DNA of 34,646 nt from an uncultured Succinivibrionaceae bacterium (GTDB lineage: Bacteria; Pseudomonadota; Gammaproteobacteria; Enterobacterales; Succinivibrionaceae), in NCBI GenBank assembly GCA_944389865.1, contig CALXNX010000024.1, forward strand, positions 1 through 34,646. The letters are read 5' to 3'. Position 1 is the stretch's first letter; every line of letters starts with the position of its first letter. Positions 18,533 through 26,150 of the stretch are shown here, piece after piece. The position numbers and the translations under genes are program-made. The notes under the pieces are model-generated. The model was not told where the DNA came from. It made no database searches and saw only the letters and a list, made by a program, of their open reading frames with translations.

Positions 18533-19915
18533 TTATTGCGCCTGGGCCGGAGTCATCCGGCGCAGGCAGCGGCGCATGCAGGCGTAGCACAGCACGCCGC
18601 TTAAGACGTTGGAGACGGGCTTTGCAATAAATACGCCGTCGCTGCCCAGATCCCAGCAGTAAGGCAGAATCAGGGTCAGCGGCACCACTACGCCTATCTT
18701 GCGAAAGAGCGAGAAGAAGATCGCGGGCTTAGGCTGATTAAGTCCTACAAAGGTGCTCTGCCCGGCGCTGTGCAGCGCCATGAAGCAGAAGCCGAAGAAG
18801 TATAAATGCAGGGCATGCAGGCCCTCCGTTAATTCCGTCCCCGTACTGCCGAATAATCGCAGCAGCGCTTCTGGAAAGAGCAGTACCAGGGCCCATGCGG
18901 CCGTCAAATACACCACGCCGACTAAGGTGGTGAAATTGACCGTGCGCCGCACTCTGGCCCACAGCTGTGCGCCGCAGTTAAAGGCAATTAAGGGCTGAGC
19001 GCTGTGGGTAAGGCTGATGAGCGGCAGCGAGAGCAGATCGCGCACTGACATTAAAATGGTCATGATGCCGATATAGAGATCTCCGCCCAAACGGCGCAGG
19101 GTGATATTGCAGGCCAGCTGCACGGCGGCATTAGTGCCCTGCATGACAAAGCCCGATAAGCCTAAAGCCAGGATCTCGCGGATCACCGGGGGCTTCAGCA
19201 TAAGACAGGAGCGGCGGATGGTGAGCGGCAGACTGCCGGCTTTATAGACCCAAGCTGCCAGCGCAAACACCAGGGACTGTGCCAGCACTGAGGCAATGGC
19301 TGCGCCCTTAATCCCCAGGTCAAAGTAGAAAATAAACAGCGGATCAAGGATCAGATTGGCGACTGCGCCGGAGGCCGCAATCAGCATCGCGGTGCCGGCA
19401 AGCCCCATGGCATTAAGGCACAAAAGCAGTCCGGTGCCCAGCATTGAGCACCAGGTGCCGGGCAGGTAGTACAGGAGATACTCCTGCGCGTAAGGCAGGC
19501 TTGAAGTACTGGCGCCGCAGAAGACGAGGAGCGGGCGCAGCCAGATATAGCTGCAGATCATGCAGCCCAGGGCGCACAGGGTCAGCAGGGTGCAGGCATT
19601 GCCTAAGATGCGTTCTGCGTGATCCTTATCCCCGCGGCCGCGGTAAAGCGCGGTTAATGGTGCGGCGCCGGATGCGCACAGCGCGGTTAAGGCTGCAATA
19701 AAGGAAATCAGCGGAAAGCTGAGGCCCAGGCCGGTAAGCGCGGCATGGGCGGTGCCGGGCAATTGGCCCAAATAAATGCGATCGACTACCGAATATAAGA
19801 GCTGCACCAGCTGCGCGGCGGCAGCCGGGATGGCCATCTGGGCCAGCAGTCGAGGAATCGAGCCCTGCCCAAAATCAGGTGCTTGGCGCGGGCGGAACAG
19901 AAGATGCGAACTCAT
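18533..19915 (-). CDS. MATE-family multidrug/metabolite efflux protein
   Basis: The 460-residue protein has about twelve hydrophobic segments in two similar halves. The first half carries the MATE signature region (IPAAAAQLVQLLYSVVDRIYLGQLPG at about 26-51, then ALTGLGLSFPLI); the second has FNCGAQLWARVR. Such proteins export cationic compounds or metabolites using a sodium or proton gradient. The substrate is unknown. I chose ATG 19915; a TTG at 19963 in frame has no better ribosome site. It runs against the flagellar genes around it and may be an insertion into the cluster, although its base composition is not obviously different. A CRP-type palindrome lies just upstream. Confidence 0.92.
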   Translation of the reverse strand: MSSHLLFRPRQAPDFGQGSIPRLLAQMAIPAAAAQLVQLLYSVVDRIYLGQLPGTAHAALTGLGLSFPLISFIAALTALCASGAAPLTALYRGRGDKDHAERILGNACTLLTLCALGCMICSYIWLRPLLVFCGASTSSLPYAQEYLLYYLPGTWCSMLGTGLLLCLNAMGLAGTAMLIAASGAVANLILDPLFIFYFDLGIKGAAIASVLAQSLVFALAAWVYKAGSLPLTIRRSCLMLKPPVIREILALGLSGFVMQGTNAAVQLACNITLRRLGGDLYIGIMTILMSVRDLLSLPLISLTHSAQPLIAFNCGAQLWARVRRTVNFTTLVGVVYLTAAWALVLLFPEALLRLFGSTGTELTEGLHALHLYFFGFCFMALHSAGQSTFVGLNQPKPAIFFSLFRKIGVVVPLTLILPYCWDLGSDGVFIAKPVSNVLSGVLCYACMRRCLRRMTPAQAQ

Positions 19916-19968
19916 GCACTGATTGTCCGCTTTTGCGCGGCAGGCAGAGAAATTTACCTGCAAAAATT

Positions 19969-19984
19969 TGTGATCATGATCACA
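19969..19984. promoter_or_regulatory. Perfect CRP-type palindrome
   Basis: TGTGATCATGATCACA is a perfect 16-base palindrome matching the CRP consensus TGTGA-N6-TCACA at all ten fixed positions. It sits between the divergent MATE gene and flaG, about 54 bases upstream of the MATE start and 33 upstream of the flaG -10 box. Which gene it controls cannot be decided from sequence. Confidence 0.7.
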
Positions 19985-20001
19985 AAAACGCTAAAGTTAC
20001 T

Positions 20002-20028
20002 TAAGGTCAAGGCCAGAGCGGCCGATAT
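20002..20028 (+). promoter_or_regulatory. Sigma-28 (FliA) promoter of flaG
   Basis: TAAGGTCA (20002-20009), an 11-base spacer and GCCGATAT (20021-20028) match the sigma-28 consensus TAAAGTTT-N11-GCCGATAA (5/8 and 7/8). The spacing is exact. It lies about 97 bases before ATG of flaG, a typical late flagellar gene. Confidence 0.75.
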
Positions 20029-20124
20029 GAAGACAAGGACGGATGACTGTAATGGTTATCGGCAGTCATGTCCACAGGAGAGATGAGTTTGCATTAACTC
20101 CAGGCTTACATGGAGGCAGATAAA

Positions 20125-20682
20125 ATGGAAATTGCAGGATTTGATCGCTTAAAAGCGACGGCGGCTGCGACTGTTCAGACCGATCTGCAGAAGAGTGCGG
20201 TGCAGGCGCAGACCCAGCGTGAAGATACGATGCGCGCGCAGCGTGTGGAGCAGCGCGCAGATAATGAGGCTGTGCAGAATGAGATGCAGAGCGCTCAGAC
20301 GGTTCAGGCTGCCGGCACAGCCGGCGTGCAGGCCATGAGCCAGGCGCAGACGCAGGCGCAGAATGCTGAGACTAAGGAAGATGAGCAGAGCACTCTGGCG
20401 GCGGCCCGCGAGCAGGCGCGCGAATACATCAACAGCATTGATCTGAAGGATTACGGCTTATCCTTCTCAGTAGAAAAAGATCTGGATAAGACTTTAATCT
20501 CGGTGACCGATCGGACTAATGATAAGGTCATTCGTCAGATCCCGTCGGAGGAGTTCGTGCAGATGGCGCGCAATATCCGCGAGTTTACGGCGGCGGACGA
20601 TCAAGTCACCACCGACAGCCGCGGCAGTATTGCCAAAAATAAAGAGGAAGCAAAGGGCTTTATCTTAGATCACATGGTCTAA
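20125..20682 (+). CDS. flaG: FlaG family flagellar protein
   Basis: The C-terminal 90 residues match the FlaG family (LSFSVEKDLDKTLISVTDRTNDKVIRQIP followed by EEFVQMARNIREF). In polar-flagellated bacteria FlaG influences filament length and lies near the flagellin and fliD/fliS genes. The N-terminal half is unusual: about 70 residues dominated by Gln, Ala, Thr and Glu (repeated QAQTQ-like words), probably a disordered or coiled extension, so the 185-residue protein is longer than the common 110-145. ATG 20125 has GGAGG eight bases upstream; ATG 20110 overlaps that ribosome site and is less likely. A terminator follows. Confidence 0.9.
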   Translation: MEIAGFDRLKATAAATVQTDLQKSAVQAQTQREDTMRAQRVEQRADNEAVQNEMQSAQTVQAAGTAGVQAMSQAQTQAQNAETKEDEQSTLAAAREQAREYINSIDLKDYGLSFSVEKDLDKTLISVTDRTNDKVIRQIPSEEFVQMARNIREFTAADDQVTTDSRGSIAKNKEEAKGFILDHMV

Positions 20683-20739
20683 GCAGCTGCAGGCGGCATT
20701 CCTCCGGCCGCCGAAGGCAAGTTAAGCAAGCTCCAAAAG

Positions 20740-20763
20740 ACCCGCTGATCCGCGGGTTTTTTG
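20740..20763 (+). terminator. Rho-independent terminator after flaG
   Basis: ACCCGC (20740-20745) pairs with GCGGGT (20752-20757) around a six-base loop, followed by a run of T to 20762. It lies 57 bases after the flaG stop. Confidence 0.85.
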
Positions 20764-20848
20764 CGCCTGCTGTCAGCCTGCATGAAAGCATTAAAGAAAA
20801 CGGCCGACTGCCGTTAATAATTATAGAGCGCATGAGAGTTCACATGCC

Positions 20849-20876
20849 TTGACGGGCGGGAACTAACCGCTACAAT
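20849..20876 (+). promoter_or_regulatory. Sigma-70 promoter of fliS
   Basis: TTGACG (20849-20854), 16 bases, TACAAT (20871-20876). The predicted start is about 27 bases before the fliS ATG. This differs from the sigma-28 and sigma-54 promoters of its neighbours. Confidence 0.75.
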
Positions 20877-20909
20877 TTAGGCACACATGAATTAGAGCAG
20901 GAGTAAGTC

Positions 20910-21332
20910 ATGTACGGTCGCAACCTTAAAGCCTATCAGCGCACCAATTTAGAGGCGGAATTATCGGTGGCTGATCCGCATCGCATTGTGCAGATGATGT
21001 TTGAAGGGCTGCTGGAGCGTTTGGCCCAGGCCAAAGGAGCGATTCTGCGCAAAGACTACGAATATAAAGCCAATCGCGTGGCTAAAGCCGTAGGCATCGT
21101 TAACGGCCTGCAGGCTTCCTTGGACCGCAGGCAGGATCCTGAACTCTACGATCGCATGTATGCTCTGTATGATTACATCCGCGAGCTTATCAACGATGCC
21201 TCTGCAAAGCTCACTACTGAGCCTTTAGATGAGGCCATTAAGCTGATTCTGCCCATTAAGCAGGCATGGGACAGCATTCCCCCCGAGGCGCGTGCGGAAG
21301 CCTATGCCCGCAGGCAGGGGGAGGCAGGGTAA
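20910..21332 (+). CDS. fliS: Flagellin-specific export chaperone FliS
   Basis: FliS binds the C-terminus of flagellin in the cytoplasm and stops early polymerisation. The 140-residue helical protein shows the family pattern: N-terminal YQRTNLEAELSVADPHRIVQMMFEGLLERL, KANRVAKAVGIVNGLQASLD in the middle and YDYIRELINDAS near the fourth helix. Length is normal. AGGAG lies six bases before ATG 20910. It is next to flaG, as in many polar flagellar clusters, but fliD and flagellin are missing from this side. Only 18 bases separate its stop from the convergent antitoxin gene. Confidence 0.96.
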   Translation: MYGRNLKAYQRTNLEAELSVADPHRIVQMMFEGLLERLAQAKGAILRKDYEYKANRVAKAVGIVNGLQASLDRRQDPELYDRMYALYDYIRELINDASAKLTTEPLDEAIKLILPIKQAWDSIPPEARAEAYARRQGEAG

Positions 21333-21350
21333 GGCGCTCTCCCTGCAGGC

Positions 21351-21548
21351 TTATTTTTCATGCTGCAAGCTTTTTACGCTGCCAGGCAGTTCTAAGGGGA
21401 TAGACTTGCCGGCAGCCAGCTGCGCCATCAGGACGCGTATCACTTCAGAAATGGTCAGCCCCATTTCCTCCAGCCGCGCTTCAGCGGCAGCTTTAATCTC
21501 GGGATTGACTCGGGCGCGCACAATGGCGGTATTTACATTCTCGTTCAT
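21351..21548 (-). CDS. RelB/DinJ-family antitoxin-like protein, no toxin partner
   Basis: The 65-residue protein has a ribbon-helix-helix N-terminus (AIVRARVNPEIKAAAEARLEEMGLTISEVIRVLMAQLA, about 8-46) characteristic of RelB/DinJ antitoxins, followed by a short tail (IPLELPG) that in the family contacts the toxin. AAGGA lies seven bases before ATG 21548. A RelE/YafQ-type toxin would be expected just downstream, to the left, but fliS occupies that space, and nothing toxin-like lies upstream. It may be an orphan antitoxin, a remnant, or a stand-alone regulator that also controls genes elsewhere. Confidence 0.82.
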   Translation of the reverse strand: MNENVNTAIVRARVNPEIKAAAEARLEEMGLTISEVIRVLMAQLAAGKSIPLELPGSVKSLQHEK

Positions 21549-21738
21549 GGAAGTTTCCTTAAAGTATCTGCTTTTTCAGTATGGACGCGCGGGCCGGCTC
21601 TTGTAAAGGGGAGCTGAAGTCTTTCTGCTGAGCGCTTTTTGAAGTGCCTGCTGAATTTCTGCGCAGCTTAAAAAATAATGTTTATACGGTCTTACCTTTT
21701 GAACCCAAATCAGTTAAACTAGAAGCGTTAGTAATCAC

Positions 21739-21843
21739 ATGGCTGAGGTTCGGTTATCCGGACCTTTGCCGTATTTGGCGGGACCGTTTTCAGCGCCTGC
21801 GCTGAGGCGGTCCTCTAAATCTGCCGGTAATAATCATTTCTAA
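21739..21843 (+). other. Hairpin-rich intergenic segment with a possible 34-codon ORF
   Basis: The 304-base gap 21549-21852 holds two good hairpins: AGGTTCGG/CCGGACCT (21746-21765, TTAT loop, one G-U) and GGACCG/CGGTCC (21781-21786/21808-21813) enclosing CAGCG/CGCTG. A frame from ATG 21739 to TAA 21843 codes for 34 residues (MAEVRLSGPLPYLAG start) and stops 9 bases before the DjlA-like gene, but it has no ribosome site. It may be a structured leader or a small RNA; no known family was recognised. The rest of the gap shows nothing clear. Confidence 0.35.
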
Positions 21844-21852
21844 GGTCGCACA

Positions 21853-22920
21853 GTGCACAATAAAGCGCGCAAACCGTATCTTGGTGCGGCGGCCGGCGCA
21901 GCTGCGGGCTTTATTTTCGGCAATTTTATCTTCAGCACTCAAAGCGTACAGCTGGCTGAAGCATTAAGCGATCGCTTCGGCAGCACTTGGTTCTTCACGG
22001 ATCTTTTAGCACAGTCCTTTTCACCGGTAGGAGCGCTGGCGGGGCTGGTAATCGGCTTCATCCTTATTGATCTGCCCTATATTGCCCTGCGGCAAATACA
22101 GCATGACAATCTTAGTGCTGCGCTGGTAAAAGTCCGTAAAGATCCGCAGCTGCAGCAGCAGATCTTCACGCTGTGGGGCTATGCTGCAGCGGCCGCGCCT
22201 TTAACTTTAGCCCACCGCGAGGTTTTTTGGCAGATCTTAACGCGTATTGGGCTGCCCTTAGGCGGCACCGTGGAGCAGTACTGCGAGACTGCGCTGCGCC
22301 GCGGCGCGAAATTATTAGAGCCTCCGGCAGAGGCCGCTGCAGCTTTAGCCCCTCTTGGCCCGCCCTTTGCCCGCTGGCTGTGCGCGCGCATTTTGGATGC
22401 GGCCCTCTGTGATCTTGAAATGAACTCTGCCGAGGAGCAGCGCTTTTTGGCCGTCGGCAAACTGCTGGGCATCCCTGCAGTCGATTCAGCGAGCATGGTG
22501 CAGCTGCGTCTCTCCGCCGCAGCCGAATATCGGCCCAGTCGGCATGCTGTATTATCAGCCGCCGCACCATGGGATCGAGGTGATGCGTCATCCCTGCAGG
22601 ATGGATCGGAAGAGCCGGAATCATCTGCAGGGGATTACATCTATGCAGCTTTTAATGAGGCTGCAGCGTTTAATGCGGCCGTGCAGGCTCAAGCTCAGGG
22701 GCGTGATCTGACGCTCGCTGAGGCCTATTTGGTGCTCGGGCTGCCGTTCGGGGCGCCGGCGGGGGCAGTTAAAAAACGCGCGCGCAGACTCATCTTTATC
22801 TATCATCCCGATCATCAGGCCCAGAAGGGCGCTGCAGAGCGCGAGCGGGCGGCTTTTCTCACGGTGCAGCTGCAGTCGGCGCTTGCAGTGATTATGGAGG
22901 CTTTAGGAGCAAAGGTCTGA
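21853..22920 (+). CDS. DjlA-like membrane co-chaperone (TerB-like + C-terminal J domain)
   Basis: The 355-residue protein begins with a Gly/Ala-rich helix (GAAAGAAAGFIFGNFIF) and a second hydrophobic helix near 62-75, so it is probably inserted in the inner membrane. Residues about 105-205 resemble a TerB-type helical domain (LDAALCDLEMNSAEEQRFLAVGKLLGIP). The C-terminus (about 285-355) is a J domain with the DnaK-activating HPD motif at 318-320 (IYHPDHQ). The order matches DjlA, which stimulates DnaK and affects envelope stress. The sequence is diverged, so orthology is not certain. The start is GTG 21853 with AAGG seven bases upstream. Hairpin-rich segments lie on both sides. Confidence 0.85.
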   Translation: MHNKARKPYLGAAAGAAAGFIFGNFIFSTQSVQLAEALSDRFGSTWFFTDLLAQSFSPVGALAGLVIGFILIDLPYIALRQIQHDNLSAALVKVRKDPQLQQQIFTLWGYAAAAAPLTLAHREVFWQILTRIGLPLGGTVEQYCETALRRGAKLLEPPAEAAAALAPLGPPFARWLCARILDAALCDLEMNSAEEQRFLAVGKLLGIPAVDSASMVQLRLSAAAEYRPSRHAVLSAAAPWDRGDASSLQDGSEEPESSAGDYIYAAFNEAAAFNAAVQAQAQGRDLTLAEAYLVLGLPFGAPAGAVKKRARRLIFIYHPDHQAQKGAAERERAAFLTVQLQSALAVIMEALGAKV

Positions 22921-22932
22921 TCTGAATAAGGA

Positions 22933-23056
22933 TAAAGCCGCAGAGCGCGGCTTTAAGAGAGCAGGTTCGAGCACTTGCAACCCGAACCTAAAGGAGGACA
23001 CTTTTGGTTTTTACACCTCAGCGCTTTGCGTTAAAGCGCTGAGCGGTAAATCCTCC
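22933..23056 (+). other. Compact structured segment with a 12-codon ORF
   Basis: Four paired elements follow each other: TAAAGCCGC/GCGGCTTTA (22933-22955), AGGTTCG/CGAACCT (22963-22989), and an 11-bp stem CTCAGCGCTTT/AAAGCGCTGAG (23017-23043) enclosed by GGAGGA/TCCTCC (22993-22998/23051-23056). The strong AAAGGAGG at 22990 is followed after seven bases by TTG and 12 codons (MVFTPQRFALKR, 23004-23042), and TCCTCC could mask that ribosome site. No rightward gene follows. The first hairpin may serve as the end of the DjlA-like transcript. Function unknown; could be a small RNA or small protein gene. Confidence 0.4.
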
Positions 23057-23065
23057 GCCGGCCAA

Positions 23066-23089
23066 TTAAGGGGCATTGCTGCCCCTTAA
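23066..23089 (-). terminator. Stem-loop at the 3' end of the dehydrogenase/TRAP operon
   Basis: A perfect 10-bp stem, TTAAGGGGCA/TGCCCCTTAA, has a four-base loop and lies 21 bases after the dehydrogenase stop on the minus strand. Only a short TTAATT tract follows, so it is a moderate terminator at best. Confidence 0.55.
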
Positions 23090-23110
23090 GCCGATGTCAC
23101 TTTTTGAGGG

Positions 23111-24139
23111 TTACTTTCTAAAGTCGATTTCGACCTTAAGCATGTCAGCGCCGTGCGCAGCGAAGTCCGCAAAGGCCTTAGGCGCATCGTTAAAGGCGTA
23201 GGTGTTGGTGATGACCTTCTTTAAGTCCACCTTGCCGGCCGACACTAAATCGATTAAGTTCAGGAAGTCCTGCTTTAAGGCGTTGCGCGAGCCGAAGACA
23301 TTGAGCTCTTTCTTCTGCAGCAGGGTGAAGTTAAAGTCTAAATTCTTCTTGCCCACGCCGATGAGCACCACGTTAGCGCCGAAAGCGGCAGCATCGATGG
23401 CAGCCTGGAAGGTCTGCGGCAGACCGACGGCCTCGATGGCAACGTCAAAACCGTGACCATTGGTGGTCTCAAAGCACTTCTTAATGAAATTCTCGGTGCC
23501 GTCATTGAAGATGCCGCCGTTAAGACCAAAGGTCTCCACCGCATAATTCATCTTCTTCTCAGCCACGTCAGAGATGTAGACTTCAGCGCCCTGGCTCTTG
23601 GCTGCGATAGCGGCTAACACACCGATGGTGCCGGAGCCGATGACTAAGACCTTATCGCCGGCCTTGACTTTGCCGCGGGTTACTGCACCGTGATAGGAAA
23701 TGCAGAAAGGCTCAATGGCCGCCAGGACGTCAGGGGACAGCCCCTTACCGTCATAAATACGCTCAACCGGAATGCAGACGTACTCCGAGAACGCGCCGTC
23801 GCGCTGCGCACCTAAGGTTTCATTGTGTTCGCAGCAGTTCACTAAGCCGCGCTCGCAGGAATAGCATTTGCCGCAGTTGAAGTACGGATTGGCGGTTACC
23901 ACCATGCCCTTTTTGAGGTTCGGAGCATCGCCGTTTACATCCACAATCTCAGCGGAGAACTCATGACCGGGAATGCGCGGGTAAGAGGCGTAGGCGAAAG
24001 TGCCGCGATAGGTGCCTAAATCCGAGCCGCAGATGCCGCCGCACAGGACCTTGAGCAGGGCCTCGCCAGGCTTAGGAGCGGGCATCGGGGTATCAATAAT
24101 TTCAACTTTGCCAGGCTCCGGAATAATGATAGTTTTCAT
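23111..24139 (-). CDS. Zinc-dependent alcohol dehydrogenase, LgoD/sugar-acid dehydrogenase-like
   Basis: The 342-residue MDR-superfamily enzyme has catalytic-zinc residues in GGICGSD and GHEF, a structural-zinc four-Cys loop (NCGKCYSCERGLVNCC, about 91-106) and the NAD-binding motif VIGSGTIGVLAA (about 165-176). The EPFCISYHGAVTRG segment and SRNA near 282 resemble E. coli LgoD (L-galactonate 5-dehydrogenase) and L-gulonate 5-dehydrogenase, so a sugar acid or polyol is the probable substrate. The exact one cannot be read. AGAGGTAA precedes ATG 24139. It is the last gene after dctPQM, so the imported compound is likely its substrate. Confidence 0.9.
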   Translation of the reverse strand: MKTIIIPEPGKVEIIDTPMPAPKPGEALLKVLCGGICGSDLGTYRGTFAYASYPRIPGHEFSAEIVDVNGDAPNLKKGMVVTANPYFNCGKCYSCERGLVNCCEHNETLGAQRDGAFSEYVCIPVERIYDGKGLSPDVLAAIEPFCISYHGAVTRGKVKAGDKVLVIGSGTIGVLAAIAAKSQGAEVYISDVAEKKMNYAVETFGLNGGIFNDGTENFIKKCFETTNGHGFDVAIEAVGLPQTFQAAIDAAAFGANVVLIGVGKKNLDFNFTLLQKKELNVFGSRNALKQDFLNLIDLVSAGKVDLKKVITNTYAFNDAPKAFADFAAHGADMLKVEIDFRK

Positions 24140-24190
24140 TTAACTGTTACCTCTAAATTCATTAACTTTTGATGTTTAACTGTTTACTTC

Positions 24191-24219
24191 AGCTGCCGCT
24201 GCAGCTTAAGGCGGCAGCT
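24191..24219 (-). other. Stem-loop between dctM and the dehydrogenase gene
   Basis: AGCTGCCGC (24191-24199) pairs with GCGGCAGCT (24211-24219), nine pairs and an 11-base loop, with no T-run. It may mark a processing or partial stop point inside the operon. Confidence 0.45.
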
Positions 24220-24248
24220 TCTAATCTCATACAGTCTGTCTGCATCCT

Positions 24249-25535
24249 TTAGTAGACCAGGTTCACGAGGCCGGTGGTGAAGCTCGGTACGAATGTCAGG
24301 ATGAGCAGGCAGATGACCAGCAGAATGTAGAACGGCACTGCTTCCTTAATAAAGGTACTCATCGGGCACTTTGTAATCGAGCAGGTGACGAACATCAAGG
24401 TGCCCATAGGAGGCGACAGCGCGCCTAAGGCGAAGTTGAAGATCACCACCATGGCAAAGTGGATCTCATCGATGCCGAAGTGCTTGGCTAAGGGGGCAAG
24501 CAGCGGCACCAGGATGATCATGGCTGCATTGCCTTCAATGAACATGCCGATGATAAGCAGGAACAGGTTGACGCACAGCAGGAACACCACTGCATTGTCC
24601 AGGTGCTGAATGAACAGCGAGGTGAAGTACTGCGGAATGCGCTCGCGGGTCAGCACCCAGGCAAAAGCCGAGGCCGCTCCGATGATCAGCATAATTGAGG
24701 CGGAGGTCAGCACGGTTTCCTTTAAGCCGGTGACAATGTCCTTGAGCTTCATTTCGCGATAGACGATGCCCAGCATTAAGGAGTAGATGATGGCCACAGC
24801 GCCGGCTTCAGTCGGGGTGAACGCGCCGATGCGGATGCCGCCGATAATGATGATCGGCAGGCACAGCGGCAGGAAGGCTCCCTTAAAGGTGGTCCAAATG
24901 CGCTTAGGGGAAGTGTCCACCTTGGTCGTATTGCGGTAGCCGCGCTTGTAGGAAACGAAGCCTACTAACAGCATTAAGGCTACGCACAGCATCAGACCCG
25001 GGCCGATGCCGGCGACGAACAGCTTGCCGATGGAGACGTTGGCAATTGAACCGTAAATAATCATTGCGATCCCTGGCGGAATCAACGGGGTGATGATGGC
25101 GGCGGTTGCCACTAAGACCGAGGCGAAGGCATTGGAGAAGCCGCGCTTCTTCATCTCCGGTACCAGCATCTTAGCTTCCATGGCCGCATCAGCTAAGTTC
25201 GAGCCCGACAGACCGCCCATTAAGGTAGCGACCAGCACCGTCACATGGCCGATGCCGCCGATGACGTTGCCGACGATCGATTCGCAGAAGCTCATGATGC
25301 GCTTGGTCACGCCGGTGTAGTTCATGAACACGCCGGCGCAGACGAAGAACGGAATGGCCAGCAGCGGAATAGACTGCGAGCCGGCAATGATGCGCTGCAC
25401 CAAAATTGCAGAGCTCAGCTCCTGATGGAGCATGAAGTAAGTGACCGCGCCGCCTAAGATGGCGATGAACACCGGCAGTTTCATGAACAGAAACACCAGC
25501 ATCAGCACGGCGCTTAAGCCAACAGCAAAATCCAT
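24249..25535 (-). CDS. dctM: TRAP transporter large permease DctM
   Basis: The 428-residue protein has about twelve membrane segments and belongs to the DctM family of sodium-driven TRAP transporters. Recognisable segments are IAILGGAVTYFML near the start, SLIPPGIAM-like PLIPPGIAMIIYG (about 152-164), FTPTEAGAVAIIYSL (about 233-247) and GALSPPMGTLMFV (about 378-390). It forms the substrate channel with DctQ. AAGGAGG lies inside the end of dctQ, and the two genes are three bases apart, so they are translated together. The substrate is unknown; neighbours suggest a sugar acid. Confidence 0.97.
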   Translation of the reverse strand: MDFAVGLSAVLMLVFLFMKLPVFIAILGGAVTYFMLHQELSSAILVQRIIAGSQSIPLLAIPFFVCAGVFMNYTGVTKRIMSFCESIVGNVIGGIGHVTVLVATLMGGLSGSNLADAAMEAKMLVPEMKKRGFSNAFASVLVATAAIITPLIPPGIAMIIYGSIANVSIGKLFVAGIGPGLMLCVALMLLVGFVSYKRGYRNTTKVDTSPKRIWTTFKGAFLPLCLPIIIIGGIRIGAFTPTEAGAVAIIYSLMLGIVYREMKLKDIVTGLKETVLTSASIMLIIGAASAFAWVLTRERIPQYFTSLFIQHLDNAVVFLLCVNLFLLIIGMFIEGNAAMIILVPLLAPLAKHFGIDEIHFAMVVIFNFALGALSPPMGTLMFVTCSITKCPMSTFIKEAVPFYILLVICLLILTFVPSFTTGLVNLVY

Positions 25536-25538
25536 GGT

Positions 25539-26036
25539 TTAGGCCTCCTTGTCAGCGTCAGCAGGGTTCGGACGCTTGATGAACTTGACGTAATGATCCC
25601 AGGTGGTGGAGATCATCATGGTGACGCAGCCTACCGGAATGATGGCGTTGATGAACCACATCGGCACGCGCAGAATAGCGGTGGTCTTGTGGATCTTGGT
25701 CATCAGGGCCAGCAGATCAGCGCCTAAGAACAGCAGATAAATCAGAATGCCCATCACAATGATGTAGTTCACCAAGGTGAGCACCTTCTGCGCAGGCTTG
25801 GGCAGCAGGTCAAAGACAATTTCCACTGCCACATGCGAGCCGTAGCGGAAAGCCGCGCCGGCGCCTAAGAAGGTGATCCACAGGAAGCACCACAACTGCA
25901 CTTCTTCAGCCCACATAATCGGGCTTGAGAGCAGGTAGCGGAAGATCACGCCCCCGAAGGTCACTGCAACCAGGATGATGAAGGCTATGCCGGCCAGCAC
26001 CAGATCCAAATTGCTTAAGATCTTGTTTTTATTCAC
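25539..26036 (-). CDS. dctQ: TRAP transporter small permease DctQ
   Basis: The 165-residue protein has four membrane helices and the DctQ motif region WAEEVQLWCFLWITFLGAGAAFRYGSHVAVE (about 41-71). It bridges DctM in the inner membrane. I read the start as GTG 26036 with AAGGAG eight bases before it. A pair of stem-loops separates it from dctP, and dctM follows immediately. Confidence 0.95.
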   Translation of the reverse strand: MNKNKILSNLDLVLAGIAFIILVAVTFGGVIFRYLLSSPIMWAEEVQLWCFLWITFLGAGAAFRYGSHVAVEIVFDLLPKPAQKVLTLVNYIIVMGILIYLLFLGADLLALMTKIHKTTAILRVPMWFINAIIPVGCVTMMISTTWDHYVKFIKRPNPADADKEA

Positions 26037-26050
26037 AACAAAACTCCTTA

Positions 26051-26117
26051 CTCCAGTCTAAGCAGACTGGAGCAAAATCAGGTTTTTGGGATGGGCCGCC
26101 GATTGCCCGCGGCGGCC
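26051..26117 (-). other. Tandem stem-loops between dctP and dctQ
   Basis: Two perfect hairpins stand in the 114-base gap: GGCCGCCG/CGGCGGCC (26094-26101/26110-26117) and CTCCAGTCT/AGACTGGAG (26051-26059/26064-26072). Neither has a T-run on the minus strand. They fit a stabiliser or partial terminator that keeps the binding-protein mRNA more abundant than the permease mRNA. Confidence 0.6.
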
Positions 26118-26150
26118 TGAACGGGTGAAATGCAGTCTTAGTGAAGCTTG

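Noticed and set aside
18533..19915. MATE gene as part of a recent mobile insertion in the flagellar cluster
   Set aside because: No flanking repeats, integrase or transposase and no evident composition change; only its orientation is odd.
21292..21606. 104-residue rightward frame across the fliS end and the antitoxin gene
   Set aside because: It is an antisense shadow of the antitoxin gene, with low-complexity composition and no ribosome site.
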